Shown: piece by piece, positions 36,344 through 45,852 of the stretch
Numbering within the stretch: position 1 is the first letter of the stretch
Layout: each line of letters starts with the position of its first letter
NCBI GenBank assembly: GCA_045110675.1
Contig: JBGCGJ010000006.1
Span: 124,001 to 188,000, forward strand
Reading direction: 5' to 3'
DNA: 64,000 nucleotides
From: JBALVT01 sp045110675
GTDB lineage: Bacteria; Pseudomonadota; Gammaproteobacteria; Pseudomonadales; Halieaceae
The notes under the pieces: generated by a model
Told to the model about the DNA's origin: nothing
The model's database searches: none
Seen by the model: only the letters and a program-made list of their open reading frames with translations
Translations under genes and position numbers: made by a program

Positions 36344-37618
36344 ATGAACATTATTGCTGAACACGCTGATCTATTCCTGATCATGGCCTGTTGTTTTGGG
36401 TTTTTCATGGCCTGGGGTATTGGTGCCAATGACGTCGCCAATGCCATGGGAACCTCCGTGGGCTCGCGAGCGCTGACAATTAAACAGGCGATTCTTATCG
36501 CCATGGTGTTTGAGTTTGCGGGCGCCTACTTGGCCGGTGGTGAGGTCACCTCCACCATTCGCAAGGGGATCATCGACCCGAGCGCCCTGTCGGACAACCC
36601 GGAACTCATGGTGTACGGAATGTTATCGGCGCTATTGGCCGCAGGAACCTGGCTCATGATTGCGAGCATGAAGGGTTGGCCAGTTTCGACTACCCACTCC
36701 ATTGTAGGTGCCATTGTCGGTTTTGCGGCGGTCGGTATTTCCGTCGATGCCGTGCATTGGGACAAGGTCGGCACCATAGTTATGAGTTGGGTGGTCTCAC
36801 CGGTGCTGGCAGGGACATTGTCTTTTGGTTTATTTATGAGTGTTAAAATACTCATACTGGACACCGAGGATCCTTTCCGTCGGGCCAAAAAATACATCCC
36901 GGCCTATATGTGGATGGTCGGCTTCATGATCTCAATGGTGACCTTGCTCAAGGGACTAAAACACATTGGTGTGGAGGTAGATCTGGGGCTGGGTTCAAAA
37001 TTTGCCAACGCCTTGCCCGTGGCAGCAGTGATGGGATTGATTGTCGCAATATTTGGCGCTTTCTTATTGAGCAGAGTCAAAGAAGCGCCTTCTAGCGAGA
37101 ACCGCTTTGGTGATGTAGAGCGCGTCTTCGCAATCCTCATGATATTTACCGCCTGTTCGATGGCGTTCGCTCACGGATCCAATGACGTAGCCAATGCCAT
37201 TGGTCCTCTCGCCGCAATCGTCAGTACATTAAACACAGGCGAAATTGCCGCCAAATCGTCGATTCCCTGGTGGATTCTTCTGATCGGCGGTTTAGGTATC
37301 GTGGTGGGTCTTGCCACTTATGGCTGGAAAGTAATTTCAACCGTCGGCCGAAAGATCACCGAGCTTACACCCAGTAGAGGTTTTGCTGCGGAGTTAGGTG
37401 CAGCCTCTACGGTGGTGATCGCCTCTGCCACTGGGCTCCCCATCTCGACCACTCACACTCTGGTCGGGGCGGTCTTGGGTGTCGGTATGGCACGTGGTAT
37501 CGCCGCGCTTAACTTACGCGTTATCAGTTCCATTTTTATGTCCTGGATTATTACTCTTCCGGCAGGCGCAGGGTTGGCCATACTGTTCTTCTTCTTTTTC
37601 AAAGGGATCTTCGGGTAA
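36344..37618 (+). CDS. pit: Inorganic phosphate transporter, Pit family
   Basis: 424 residues, about ten membrane helices. The two inverted Pit signatures are clear: GANDVANAMGTSVGSRAL near the N terminus and GSNDVANAIGPLAAI in the second half. It is a low-affinity phosphate (metal-phosphate) symporter in the inner membrane. It follows the DUF47 gene and precedes argE by 17 nt, so all may be co-transcribed. Confidence 0.94.
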   Translation: MNIIAEHADLFLIMACCFGFFMAWGIGANDVANAMGTSVGSRALTIKQAILIAMVFEFAGAYLAGGEVTSTIRKGIIDPSALSDNPELMVYGMLSALLAAGTWLMIASMKGWPVSTTHSIVGAIVGFAAVGISVDAVHWDKVGTIVMSWVVSPVLAGTLSFGLFMSVKILILDTEDPFRRAKKYIPAYMWMVGFMISMVTLLKGLKHIGVEVDLGLGSKFANALPVAAVMGLIVAIFGAFLLSRVKEAPSSENRFGDVERVFAILMIFTACSMAFAHGSNDVANAIGPLAAIVSTLNTGEIAAKSSIPWWILLIGGLGIVVGLATYGWKVISTVGRKITELTPSRGFAAELGAASTVVIASATGLPISTTHTLVGAVLGVGMARGIAALNLRVISSIFMSWIITLPAGAGLAILFFFFFKGIFG

Positions 37619-37635
37619 GCGCCCGGGAGGCATAA

Positions 37636-38787
37636 GTGCCCCATTCAAGCAAGGCCATCATCGACCAGCTACAACAGCTGGTCGGCACTCCCTCGGTAAG
37701 CTCTACAGATCCAAAATGGGACCAGGGAAATCGGGCGGTTATAGATTTACTCGCCAACTGGTTGTCTGATCTGGGTTTTAGCACTGAGGTTATTAGTGTC
37801 AATACGGACGGTTCTAAGGCAAATTTGATTGCCACCTTGGGGACCGGCCCAGGTGGCCTGGTGCTAGCCGGACACTCCGATACTGTTCCTTTTGATGAGG
37901 GGTTGTGGAAATCTAATCCCCTGGCCATTACCGAAAGAGACCAGCGTCTATACGGTCTTGGCAGTACTGATATGAAGGGGTTTTTTCCGCTGGCTATTGC
38001 GGCGGCCTCTGCCTTTAAAGACACGCCACTGAAACAACCCTTGATTATTCTTGCTACCGCGGACGAAGAGAGCTCAATGTCCGGTGCCAGGGCGCTCGCA
38101 AACGCTGGCAAACCGAAAGCGAGAGCAGCCATTATCGGCGAGCCCACCGGCTTGGTTCCGATCAGAATGCACAAGGGCATTATGATGGAATCCATACGAG
38201 TGACAGGCTCTGCCGGACATTCCTCCAATCCAGACCTCGGCCAAAATGCACTCGAAGGTATGCACAGCGTTATTGGCGATCTGATGGACTACCGCCACGA
38301 GCTAAAAGAAAAATACAGCGACGAATTGTTCGAAGTGGCCTACCCGACCTTGAACCTCGGCTGTATTCACGGCGGCGACAGCCCCAATCGAATTTGCGGC
38401 AGTGCCGAACTGCATTTCGATTTACGCATGACACCCAGAGGCGACAATGCCACGGCTCGTGCACAGATTAATTCACGGATGCAAAAGATCGCCGAAGAGC
38501 TTTCGATTAACATCGACATGCTGCCTCTGATTAAAGACATCGAACCCTTCGAACAGGCAAGGGACTGCGAACTGATCCGCGTCGCTGAAAAACTCTCAGG
38601 ACATCAAGCCGAAGCCGTCGCCTTTGCAACCGAAGCACCCTTCATGCAGCAGCTGGGAATGGAAACCATTGTTATGGGTCCAGGGTCAATTGATCGCGCT
38701 CACCAACCCGATGAGTACCTGGAGCTGGATCAAATCGAACCGTGTATTGCATTGCTACAAAACTGCATACGCCACTACTGTCTTTAG
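37636..38787 (+). CDS. argE: Acetylornithine deacetylase
   Basis: 383 residues of the M20 metallopeptidase family. Zinc ligands and catalytic residues are in AGHSDTVPFDEG, STDMKGF and DEESSMSGA (catalytic Glu), followed by GEPTGLVP. It releases ornithine from N-acetylornithine in arginine synthesis. The start is a GTG at 37636 with GGGAGG 5 nt upstream. argA follows 130 nt downstream, as in Pseudomonas. Confidence 0.95.
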   Translation: MPHSSKAIIDQLQQLVGTPSVSSTDPKWDQGNRAVIDLLANWLSDLGFSTEVISVNTDGSKANLIATLGTGPGGLVLAGHSDTVPFDEGLWKSNPLAITERDQRLYGLGSTDMKGFFPLAIAAASAFKDTPLKQPLIILATADEESSMSGARALANAGKPKARAAIIGEPTGLVPIRMHKGIMMESIRVTGSAGHSSNPDLGQNALEGMHSVIGDLMDYRHELKEKYSDELFEVAYPTLNLGCIHGGDSPNRICGSAELHFDLRMTPRGDNATARAQINSRMQKIAEELSINIDMLPLIKDIEPFEQARDCELIRVAEKLSGHQAEAVAFATEAPFMQQLGMETIVMGPGSIDRAHQPDEYLELDQIEPCIALLQNCIRHYCL

Positions 38788-38799
38788 CATTTATTCTCC

Positions 38800-38819
38800 G
38801 GGCTCTTCCGCCCTTTCTC
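38800..38819 (+). terminator. Weak hairpin after argE
   Basis: GGGC and GCCC arms around a 6-nt loop, followed by a pyrimidine tract rather than a pure T run. At best a weak terminator between argE and argA. Confidence 0.25.
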
Positions 38820-38917
38820 TCTTCGCCTCCTCACCCTGTGCACTATTGCCATTAGGTATTCACTGCCGCTTTCGGTATTCTTAACAGTCTTTAAATTTCA
38901 AGAGCTTAGCCGGTAAA

Positions 38918-40231
38918 GTGACCACACAGAGCCGGGCGCATATTCGCTGGTTCAGGAACACCGCGCCCTACATCAATATTCACAGGGGCAAAACCTTTGT
39001 ACTGACGCTAGGCGGCGAGGCCGCGCAGCATGAGAACTTTGCCAATGTCATCCATGACATCGCGCTGCTAAACAGCCTCGGCGTAAGATTGGTTTTGATC
39101 CATGGCTCTCGACCACAAATTGATCAGCGTCTGGCTAATGCTGGCCTGCAAACCGAATTTTTCCAAAGCAAGCGCGTCACTGACGCCGACGCGATGGAAC
39201 ATGTGAAAGATGCTGCGGGATCTCTGCGCGCACAATTTGAAGCCCTGCTGTCTATGGGCCTTCCTAACTCTCCCATGCAAGGATCAAAGATACGCGTGTG
39301 CAGTGGCAATTTCGTCACCGCAAAACCCATTGGAGTTGTCGAGGGTGTGGAGTTTCACCACACAGGAAAAGTCAGGCGCATCGATGCAGAGGCCATTCAC
39401 CGGCAGCTGGACGACGGGGCAATTGTTCTGCTCTCACCGCTAGGCTATTCGCCCACGGGTGAGATTTTTAATCTGGCCCTGGAAGACATTGCAGTGTGTT
39501 GTGCATCAGCAATAGGGGCGGATAAGTTAGTGCTGTTCGGAAGCGCTACGGGAATTTGCGCTGACGATGGAGAACTTATCAGGCAATGTGCGGTAGGCGA
39601 AATAGACCAGCTAGGTATCAGCGATAGCGAACAGATCGGGTTGCTAAACGCTGCCCGGAGAGCCTGCGCATCCGGTGTGCCACGCTGCCAAATTATCAGC
39701 TTCAGCGAAGATTGCGCTTTGCTAGAAGAGCTCTTCACCCACGATGGCTGCGGTACTTTGGTCGCCAATGATGACTACGAGCAATCCAGAGAAGCCAACA
39801 TCGAGGATGTTGGGGGTATTTTGGAATTGATCGAACCCCTGGAGCAACAGGGAGTTTTATTGAAGCGCTCCAGGGAAGTTCTGGAAACCGAAATCAAGCA
39901 GTTCCGACTATTGGAACGCGACGGTCGCATTCTCGCCTGCGCTGCGCTATACCCTTTTGCGGATGATGGTTGTGGGGAGATTGCGTGCATCGTGTCACAC
40001 CCGGATTATCGTGGTGGTCAACGAGGACAGAGACTGTTATTGGAACTGGAAGCCCAGGCGGCAGCGCAAGGCCTAAACAGGGTTTTCGTGCTAACGACCC
40101 AAACAACGCACTGGTTTATCGAGCAGGGCTTTATAGAAGGCACTCGTGAGCAACTGCCTGACCACAAACAGTCCCTGTACAACCTGCAGCGAAACTCCAA
40201 GGTATTGTTTAAGACGCTGTCCGTTTCATAG
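38918..40231 (+). CDS. argA: Amino-acid N-acetyltransferase
   Basis: 437 residues with an N-terminal amino acid kinase-like domain (VLTLGGEAAQ, LIHGSRPQID) and a C-terminal GNAT domain (VSHPDYRGGQRGQRLL, the acetyl-CoA loop). This is the classical ArgA that makes N-acetylglutamate, the first arginine step, usually feedback inhibited by arginine through the kinase-like domain. The start is a GTG at 38918. Confidence 0.95.
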   Translation: MTTQSRAHIRWFRNTAPYINIHRGKTFVLTLGGEAAQHENFANVIHDIALLNSLGVRLVLIHGSRPQIDQRLANAGLQTEFFQSKRVTDADAMEHVKDAAGSLRAQFEALLSMGLPNSPMQGSKIRVCSGNFVTAKPIGVVEGVEFHHTGKVRRIDAEAIHRQLDDGAIVLLSPLGYSPTGEIFNLALEDIAVCCASAIGADKLVLFGSATGICADDGELIRQCAVGEIDQLGISDSEQIGLLNAARRACASGVPRCQIISFSEDCALLEELFTHDGCGTLVANDDYEQSREANIEDVGGILELIEPLEQQGVLLKRSREVLETEIKQFRLLERDGRILACAALYPFADDGCGEIACIVSHPDYRGGQRGQRLLLELEAQAAAQGLNRVFVLTTQTTHWFIEQGFIEGTREQLPDHKQSLYNLQRNSKVLFKTLSVS

Positions 40232-40275
40232 GGCTTATTATAGCTTCAACCGACTTCCTAAGCCTTACAGCTAAT

Positions 40276-40304
40276 CTGACGAAATCTTATTTTTTTGATA
40301 TCCT
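40276..40304 (+). promoter_or_regulatory. Possible ilvD promoter
   Basis: CTGACG and TATCCT hexamers with a 17-nt spacer, about 75 nt upstream of the ilvD start. Each matches the sigma-70 consensus at 4 of 6 positions. Confidence 0.4.
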
Positions 40305-40341
40305 GCGCCGCTGTTTTGAAACCAATACAACATCTCGGCGC

Positions 40342-40378
40342 GCTCCTTAGGGAGCACACTCAGTAAACGGAATATTCC
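40342..40378 (+). promoter_or_regulatory. ilvD leader hairpin and self-complementary ribosome binding site
   Basis: A 5-bp GCTCC/GGAGC hairpin with a TTAG loop (40342-40355) is followed by a perfect 10-bp palindrome GGAATATTCC (40369-40378) that ends one base before the ATG. The palindrome holds the only nearby GGA, so initiation could be affected by folding. Confidence 0.35.
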
Positions 40379-40379
40379 A

Positions 40380-42224
40380 ATGCCTCAGTATCGCTCAAAG
40401 ACCTCCACTCACGGCCGCAATATGGCGGGCGCACGCGCACTGTGGCGCGCCACCGGAATGAAAGACGATGACTTCAAAAAGCCCATTATCGCCGTGGTGA
40501 ACTCCTTTACGCAGTTTGTTCCCGGGCATGTGCATTTGAAGGATCTGGGGCAATTGGTTGCGCGGGAAATTGAAGCCGCTGGCGGTGTAGCAAAAGAGTT
40601 CAACACGATTGCTGTCGATGATGGCATCGCCATGGGCCACGACGGCATGCTCTACAGTCTGCCGTCTCGAGACATTATTTCCGATTCAGTTGAGTACATG
40701 GTCAACGCGCATTGTGCGGATGCCATGGTTTGCATTTCCAATTGCGACAAGATCACCCCCGGTATGCTCAATGCAGCCATGCGCTTGAACATTCCTGTGG
40801 TGTTTGTTTCAGGTGGACCGATGGAAGCGGGCAAAACCAAATTGTCGGAAAACAAACTCGACCTGGTTGACGCCATGGTGATCGCCGCAGACAGCAGCGT
40901 GAGTGACGAGGATGTTGATGAAATAGAACGTTCGGCCTGTCCAACTTGTGGTTCCTGCTCGGGTATGTTTACCGCCAACTCTATGAACTGCCTCACAGAA
41001 GCGTTGGGCTTGAGTCTCCCGGGGAACGGCTCGACCCTGGCGACCCACGCCGACAGGGAGCAATTGTTCCTGCGCGCGGGGCGCCTAGTTGTGGATCTTT
41101 GCAAGCGCTATTACGAGCAGGATGACTATTCGGTGTTGCCACGCAGCATTGGAAACTTCAACGCCTTTGAAAACGCGATGAACCTGGATATCGCCATGGG
41201 CGGCTCAACCAATACCATATTGCACCTGCTGGCAGCAGCGCAGGAAGCGGAGTTGGATTTTACCTTGGCAGACATCGACAGATTATCTCGCAAGGTTCCC
41301 CAGCTTTGTAAAGTGGCACCCAATACACCGCTGTATCACATGGAAGACGTCCACCGAGCAGGTGGCGTGATGGGTATTCTAGGCCAACTGGATCGCGCCG
41401 GTTTACTCCACACAGACAACCCCACCATTCACAGCAAGACGATGGGTGAAGCGCTGGACAAGTGGGATATCTCTCGAACAAGCGATTCAGACGTTCTAAA
41501 ATTTTATAGCGCAGGTCCCGGAGGAATACCCACCCAGGTAGCATTCAGTCAGGAAACCCGTTGGCCGAGTCTGGACGATAACCGAGAGAACGGCTGCATA
41601 AGATCGCTTGAAAACGCCTACTCTGTCGAGGGTGGACTGGCTGTTCTATATGGCAATATCGCTCTCGACGGTTGTGTCGTTAAGACTTCCGGCGTCGACG
41701 AGGGAAGTTTGGTGTTCTCAGGTCCAGCGTACATTTGCGAAAGCCAGGACGGCGCAGTCGAAGACATCTTAGCAGGTAAAGTAAATGCGGGAGACGTTGT
41801 GATCATTCGCTACGAGGGCCCCAGGGGCGGACCCGGCATGCAGGAAATGTTGTATCCAACGAGCTACTTGAAATCAACAGGACTTGGCAAAGCCTGTGCA
41901 CTGCTCACAGACGGCCGATTTTCCGGGGGCACCTCTGGTCTTTCCATCGGTCACGCCTCACCCGAAGCTGCAGCCGGCGGCGCTATTGGTTTGGTAGAAC
42001 ACGGAGACATCATTGAAATCGATATCCCCGCACGTTCGATCAACGTCGCACTGAGCGATAGCGAACTGGAGGCGCGACGAGGCGCGATGGATGCGCTCGG
42101 AGAAAAAGCCTGGCGCCCAAGCGAGCACCGACCCAGAAAAATCTCCCCCGCACTAAAGGTCTATGCAAAGATGGTAACCAGTGCTGACAAGGGTGCCGTC
42201 AGGGATCTTTCACTCCTGGACTAA
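40380..42224 (+). CDS. ilvD: Dihydroxy-acid dehydratase
   Basis: 614 residues, normal for the long Fe-S IlvD. Cluster cysteines are seen in SNCDKITPGM and in ACPTCGSCSGMFTANSMNC, with the DGRFSGG segment near the C terminus. It dehydrates dihydroxy acids to the keto acids of valine and isoleucine. ATG at 40380. It follows argA by 148 nt, with its own likely promoter. Confidence 0.97.
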   Translation: MPQYRSKTSTHGRNMAGARALWRATGMKDDDFKKPIIAVVNSFTQFVPGHVHLKDLGQLVAREIEAAGGVAKEFNTIAVDDGIAMGHDGMLYSLPSRDIISDSVEYMVNAHCADAMVCISNCDKITPGMLNAAMRLNIPVVFVSGGPMEAGKTKLSENKLDLVDAMVIAADSSVSDEDVDEIERSACPTCGSCSGMFTANSMNCLTEALGLSLPGNGSTLATHADREQLFLRAGRLVVDLCKRYYEQDDYSVLPRSIGNFNAFENAMNLDIAMGGSTNTILHLLAAAQEAELDFTLADIDRLSRKVPQLCKVAPNTPLYHMEDVHRAGGVMGILGQLDRAGLLHTDNPTIHSKTMGEALDKWDISRTSDSDVLKFYSAGPGGIPTQVAFSQETRWPSLDDNRENGCIRSLENAYSVEGGLAVLYGNIALDGCVVKTSGVDEGSLVFSGPAYICESQDGAVEDILAGKVNAGDVVIIRYEGPRGGPGMQEMLYPTSYLKSTGLGKACALLTDGRFSGGTSGLSIGHASPEAAAGGAIGLVEHGDIIEIDIPARSINVALSDSELEARRGAMDALGEKAWRPSEHRPRKISPALKVYAKMVTSADKGAVRDLSLLD

Positions 42225-42262
42225 AGCCCAGAAAAAGGACCAAGGACTGCTTTGAAGAATTT

Positions 42263-43126
42263 TTAAGATTGTGGCCCCGCCTTTTTACCCTGCTCGATTA
42301 GCGTAAGTAGATCTTCCCGAAAGTTTGCGAGCTCCTTTCTCAAACGGCGATCTTGCTTTTCGCTACGGCCATTCAATACCGCCACCGTCAGCAACTGCAC
42401 CTGATTAACGTTGTGTTCGTAGACTTGTCGGTAACGCACTGACTGGTTTTGTTCACGGCTATCCAGAGTATCTCGCAGCGCTTGCTGCCAGTCGGGTTCT
42501 CTGCGCAATATCTGTTTGAGATTAGCAACCCAGGCAGCCCGCTCTTCTAACCAAACTGCATCCGCTCGCCGCAGTGAGGCACTGGTTGATTCAAGCAATG
42601 TTTTTTGATCTGAATCCAAGCGGCCGAGATAGTCCTGGAAGTTATCTCTCAAACTCTCATAGGCATCTTTATAATACTCTTCCAGATCTCGATCCAGATA
42701 CTTCTCTTCGTACTCGCTTTGTTGTTCCTCCAGCGCCTCGATAAATTCATCGATCTGATCGTCACTTAAATCTTCGCCCAGCGCTAACAGCCATTCCAGC
42801 GCTTCGCGCTCAAGCCTCAAAAACGCTTCTTCGAAGGACAAAGAAATCTCAATGATAGTTTGCTGGTTTAGAGGCTGATCGAGATTGTTCTCGATCTGTT
42901 GGATAACTTCGAGGTATTTAGGCAACTCCTGGGTACGATGCCAACGCAAAAAAGGCAACAATAAATCGTCGAGGGTTTGCTCTTGAACCCGGTTTAATTC
43001 AACGTAGTCATCCAGATACCAGGGAATCAGAAAATCCAAGCGATTGTAGACAAAGGTCGTGCTGCTGCAAGCGCTACAAAGCAGCAGTACAGCGACAACA
43101 GCAAATTTTAAAAAACGTGATTTCAT
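42263..43126 (-). CDS. DUF6279 family lipoprotein
   Basis: 287 residues starting with a lipoprotein signal: a hydrophobic stretch ending in LLCSAC, lipidated Cys about residue 21. The body is highly charged and helical, with the YNRLDFLIPWYLDDYV segment common to DUF6279 proteins. Function is unknown. It probably sits in the outer membrane, since the residue after Cys is Ser and not Asp. It stands alone, convergent with ilvD. Confidence 0.85.
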   Translation of the reverse strand: MKSRFLKFAVVAVLLLCSACSSTTFVYNRLDFLIPWYLDDYVELNRVQEQTLDDLLLPFLRWHRTQELPKYLEVIQQIENNLDQPLNQQTIIEISLSFEEAFLRLEREALEWLLALGEDLSDDQIDEFIEALEEQQSEYEEKYLDRDLEEYYKDAYESLRDNFQDYLGRLDSDQKTLLESTSASLRRADAVWLEERAAWVANLKQILRREPDWQQALRDTLDSREQNQSVRYRQVYEHNVNQVQLLTVAVLNGRSEKQDRRLRKELANFREDLLTLIEQGKKAGPQS

Positions 43127-43182
43127 GAAAGGTCAGACTCGCTTTAAGTAGGAATCCAGTGCACCTTAAAGAGACTCGGTTC

Positions 43183-44133
43183 TCACCAGGGCAGACTATC
43201 GAGATCGAGATTACCACCACTGATGACAAGAGCAACCTTTCGTCCACGAAATCGTTTCTCGTATTCCAAGAGTGCAGCGAAGGTGACCGCTCCAGAGGGT
43301 TCGACCACCGTTTTCAGGTGCGTCCACTGCAATCGCATGGCGTCCACTATAGCGGCCTCTTCTACGGTGAGAATCGTATCGACGTGCTGTTGTATAATTT
43401 CGAAATTCAACTGACCCAGGCTACTGCGAAGTCCGTCGGCGATGGTCTGAGGATTGGTCTGGGGAATCAGACGACCCAAACCGAAAGAACGAAAAGCGTC
43501 ATCCGCTCCAGCGGGCTCAACGCCGACCACTTCTATTTTGGGGTTGATGCTCTTAACTGCAGTGGCGACCCCGGACAAAAGGCCCCCGCCGCCGACAGGC
43601 ACTAAGATGGCATCCAGCTCCGCTACCTGTTCCAACACCTCTAAACCGACAGTGCCCTGCCCTGCAATCACTCTGGGATCATGATAGGGGTGAACCACAT
43701 GCGCTCGAGTACGATCAACAACCGTGGCCAGGGTCTGTTCGCGAGCTGCCAAGGTGGGTTCGCAATCGATAATCGTCCCACCATGCTGGACCACCGCGTT
43801 TTTCTTTGCGGCGGGTGCGTTTGTTGGCATAACAATATGTGCAGCGATCCCTCGTTTTCCGGCCGCCATCGCAACGGCTGCCCCGTGGTTTCCCGACGAG
43901 TGCGTCGCAACACCGCCGGTACATTCAGCCTCACTCAAGCCCAGTATTGCATTGCAGGCACCACGGGCTTTAAAGGCACCGATTTTTTGCAGGTTTTCAC
44001 ATTTGAAATACAACTGAGCAGCAAACCGCGCGTTCAAATACTCATTTTCCAAAATGGGAGTGCGATGAACATGAGACAAAATCCGCTCATGGGCGGCCTT
44101 CAGGTCATCCAGACCCGGTGCTGTCATCTCCAT
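43183..44133 (-). CDS. PLP-dependent threonine/serine dehydratase (serine racemase-like)
   Basis: 316 residues of fold-type II PLP enzymes. The Schiff-base lysine is in KIGAFKARGA, the phosphate loop is GGGGLLSG, and the SSGNHG motif binds substrate carboxylate. There is no C-terminal ACT domain, so it is of the catabolic or serine racemase type and not the feedback-controlled IlvA. Its ATG lies 2 nt after the leuA stop, so it is probably expressed from the leuA transcript. It could supply 2-oxobutyrate for isoleucine; dehydration of serine or racemisation are alternatives. Confidence 0.87.
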   Translation of the reverse strand: MEMTAPGLDDLKAAHERILSHVHRTPILENEYLNARFAAQLYFKCENLQKIGAFKARGACNAILGLSEAECTGGVATHSSGNHGAAVAMAAGKRGIAAHIVMPTNAPAAKKNAVVQHGGTIIDCEPTLAAREQTLATVVDRTRAHVVHPYHDPRVIAGQGTVGLEVLEQVAELDAILVPVGGGGLLSGVATAVKSINPKIEVVGVEPAGADDAFRSFGLGRLIPQTNPQTIADGLRSSLGQLNFEIIQQHVDTILTVEEAAIVDAMRLQWTHLKTVVEPSGAVTFAALLEYEKRFRGRKVALVISGGNLDLDSLPW

Positions 44134-44135
44134 AT

Positions 44136-45809
44136 TCAGGCTGCCGCTATACGATTTTGTTGAGCGGCCAGATTAATCGCGCCCAGAATTCCGTCCAAAG
44201 AGGCCTGAATGATGTCGTGACTACGGCCGACTCCACAGTAGCGCTCGCCATTAATGTTCAGTTGAATATAACAAATCGCCTCCGCATCAACGCTCTTGCT
44301 CAGGGCGTGCTCGGAGTATTCCACCAGGACAATTTTCTGACCGGTAAAACGCTGCATTGAATCCACAAAAGAGGCGACAACGCCGGAGCCTGTTCCGCTT
44401 AGATTGTGAGTCTGTCCGCCATCGATCAACTCCGCTTGTAATTCGTCGGACTGTCCCTGGCGTGAAACCTGATAATTTCCCAGGCGCCAGGCGCCGTCTC
44501 CAGACAGATAGGTTTGCTCAAAGAGGGTGAAAATCTCATCCGAATTCACCTCTTTTTTATGCTCCTCGGCATAAGCCTGCACAGCAGAGCTGAAGTCGAT
44601 TTGCAGCCATCGAGGCAACTCCAGACCGTAATCCCGCTCCAGCACATAGGCTATTCCGCCCTTGCCCGATTGACTGTTGATACGGATAACTTCCTGATAA
44701 GAGCGCCCAATATCGGCGGGATCGATGGGTAAATAAGCGACCTCCCAAGGCTCATTTTCATCGCGTTTATTGAGGCATTTCTTAATCGCATCCTGGTGGC
44801 TCCCAGAAAACGCAGTAAACACTAACTCACCTGCATAGGGGTGCCGTGGGTGGATTGGTAGCTGAGTACACTCTTTAACTGTCTGGATGATTTCATCCAT
44901 ATGTCCGAGGTTCAACTGCGGATCGATACCCTGGCTATAGAGGTTCATCGCCATGGTAATGATGTCCATGTTACCGGTGCGCTCACCGTTGCCCATCAGA
45001 GTTCCCTCGACCCTATCGGCGCCAGCCATAACGGCAAGTTCCGTCGCAGCGACGGCGCATCCGCGATCGTTGTGGGTGTGAATTGATACCAAAACGCTGT
45101 CTCGATTTTCAATTCGATCACAGAACCACTCTATCTGATCCGCATAGACATTGGCGGTGCTCATCTCAACAGTAGCGGGCAGGTTCAAGATGACCGGACG
45201 CTCGGGCGTGGGTTTCCAAACAGCGTTCACTGCATTGCAAATCTCCACGGCATAATCCAGCTCTGTCCCGGTAAAACTCTCTGGAGAGTATTCAAAGACC
45301 CATTCGGTTTCCGGGTATTTATCGGCGTACTCCTGCACCAGTTTTGCTCCATCGACGGCGATGTCGATAATGCCCTGGCGATCTAAACCAAACACCTGCT
45401 CACGCTGCACGGTGGAGGTCGAGTTGTAGACATGAACAACCGCTCTTCGCACACCCTTCAAGGCGGCAAAAGTTTTCTCGATAAGATCGGGCCTGGCCTG
45501 GGTCAATACCTGAATCGTCACATCATCGGGAATTCGATTCTCCTCAATGAGTTGTCGTACAAACGCAAAATCGTGGCTGGAAGCAGCTGGAAAGCCAACC
45601 TCAATTTCTTTGAAGCCAATTTGTAACAATTGGTCATAGAGGCGGGATTTTTGAGCGGCGGTCATCGGCTCGATCAGAGCCTGATTTCCATCGCGTAAAT
45701 CCACGCTACACCACAGGGGTGCCTTATCGATGGTCTGGTCAGGCCAACGCCTCCCGGTCATCTTAATGGGCTGGAAAGGCTTGTATTTGCGATGATCAAA
45801 ACTGCTCAT
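44136..45809 (-). CDS. leuA: 2-isopropylmalate synthase (LeuA type 2)
   Basis: 557 residues from the ATG at 45809. The catalytic TIM barrel shows SVDLRDGNQALIEPM and HTHNDRGCAVAATELAV; the C-terminal leucine-sensing domain has the LSGTGSGVVASFVD region. The length and N-terminal KYKPFQP segment mark the longer type 2 form. It commits 2-oxoisovalerate to leucine. The frame stays open to 46022 through the structured leader, but those residues are not LeuA-like. A dehydratase gene follows after 2 nt. leuB, leuC and leuD are not in this window. Confidence 0.96.
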   Translation of the reverse strand: MSSFDHRKYKPFQPIKMTGRRWPDQTIDKAPLWCSVDLRDGNQALIEPMTAAQKSRLYDQLLQIGFKEIEVGFPAASSHDFAFVRQLIEENRIPDDVTIQVLTQARPDLIEKTFAALKGVRRAVVHVYNSTSTVQREQVFGLDRQGIIDIAVDGAKLVQEYADKYPETEWVFEYSPESFTGTELDYAVEICNAVNAVWKPTPERPVILNLPATVEMSTANVYADQIEWFCDRIENRDSVLVSIHTHNDRGCAVAATELAVMAGADRVEGTLMGNGERTGNMDIITMAMNLYSQGIDPQLNLGHMDEIIQTVKECTQLPIHPRHPYAGELVFTAFSGSHQDAIKKCLNKRDENEPWEVAYLPIDPADIGRSYQEVIRINSQSGKGGIAYVLERDYGLELPRWLQIDFSSAVQAYAEEHKKEVNSDEIFTLFEQTYLSGDGAWRLGNYQVSRQGQSDELQAELIDGGQTHNLSGTGSGVVASFVDSMQRFTGQKIVLVEYSEHALSKSVDAEAICYIQLNINGERYCGVGRSHDIIQASLDGILGAINLAAQQNRIAAA

Positions 45810-45852
45810 AGGAATCACTCGATAATTTCGTATTCGTCCGAAAAATAGGCCA

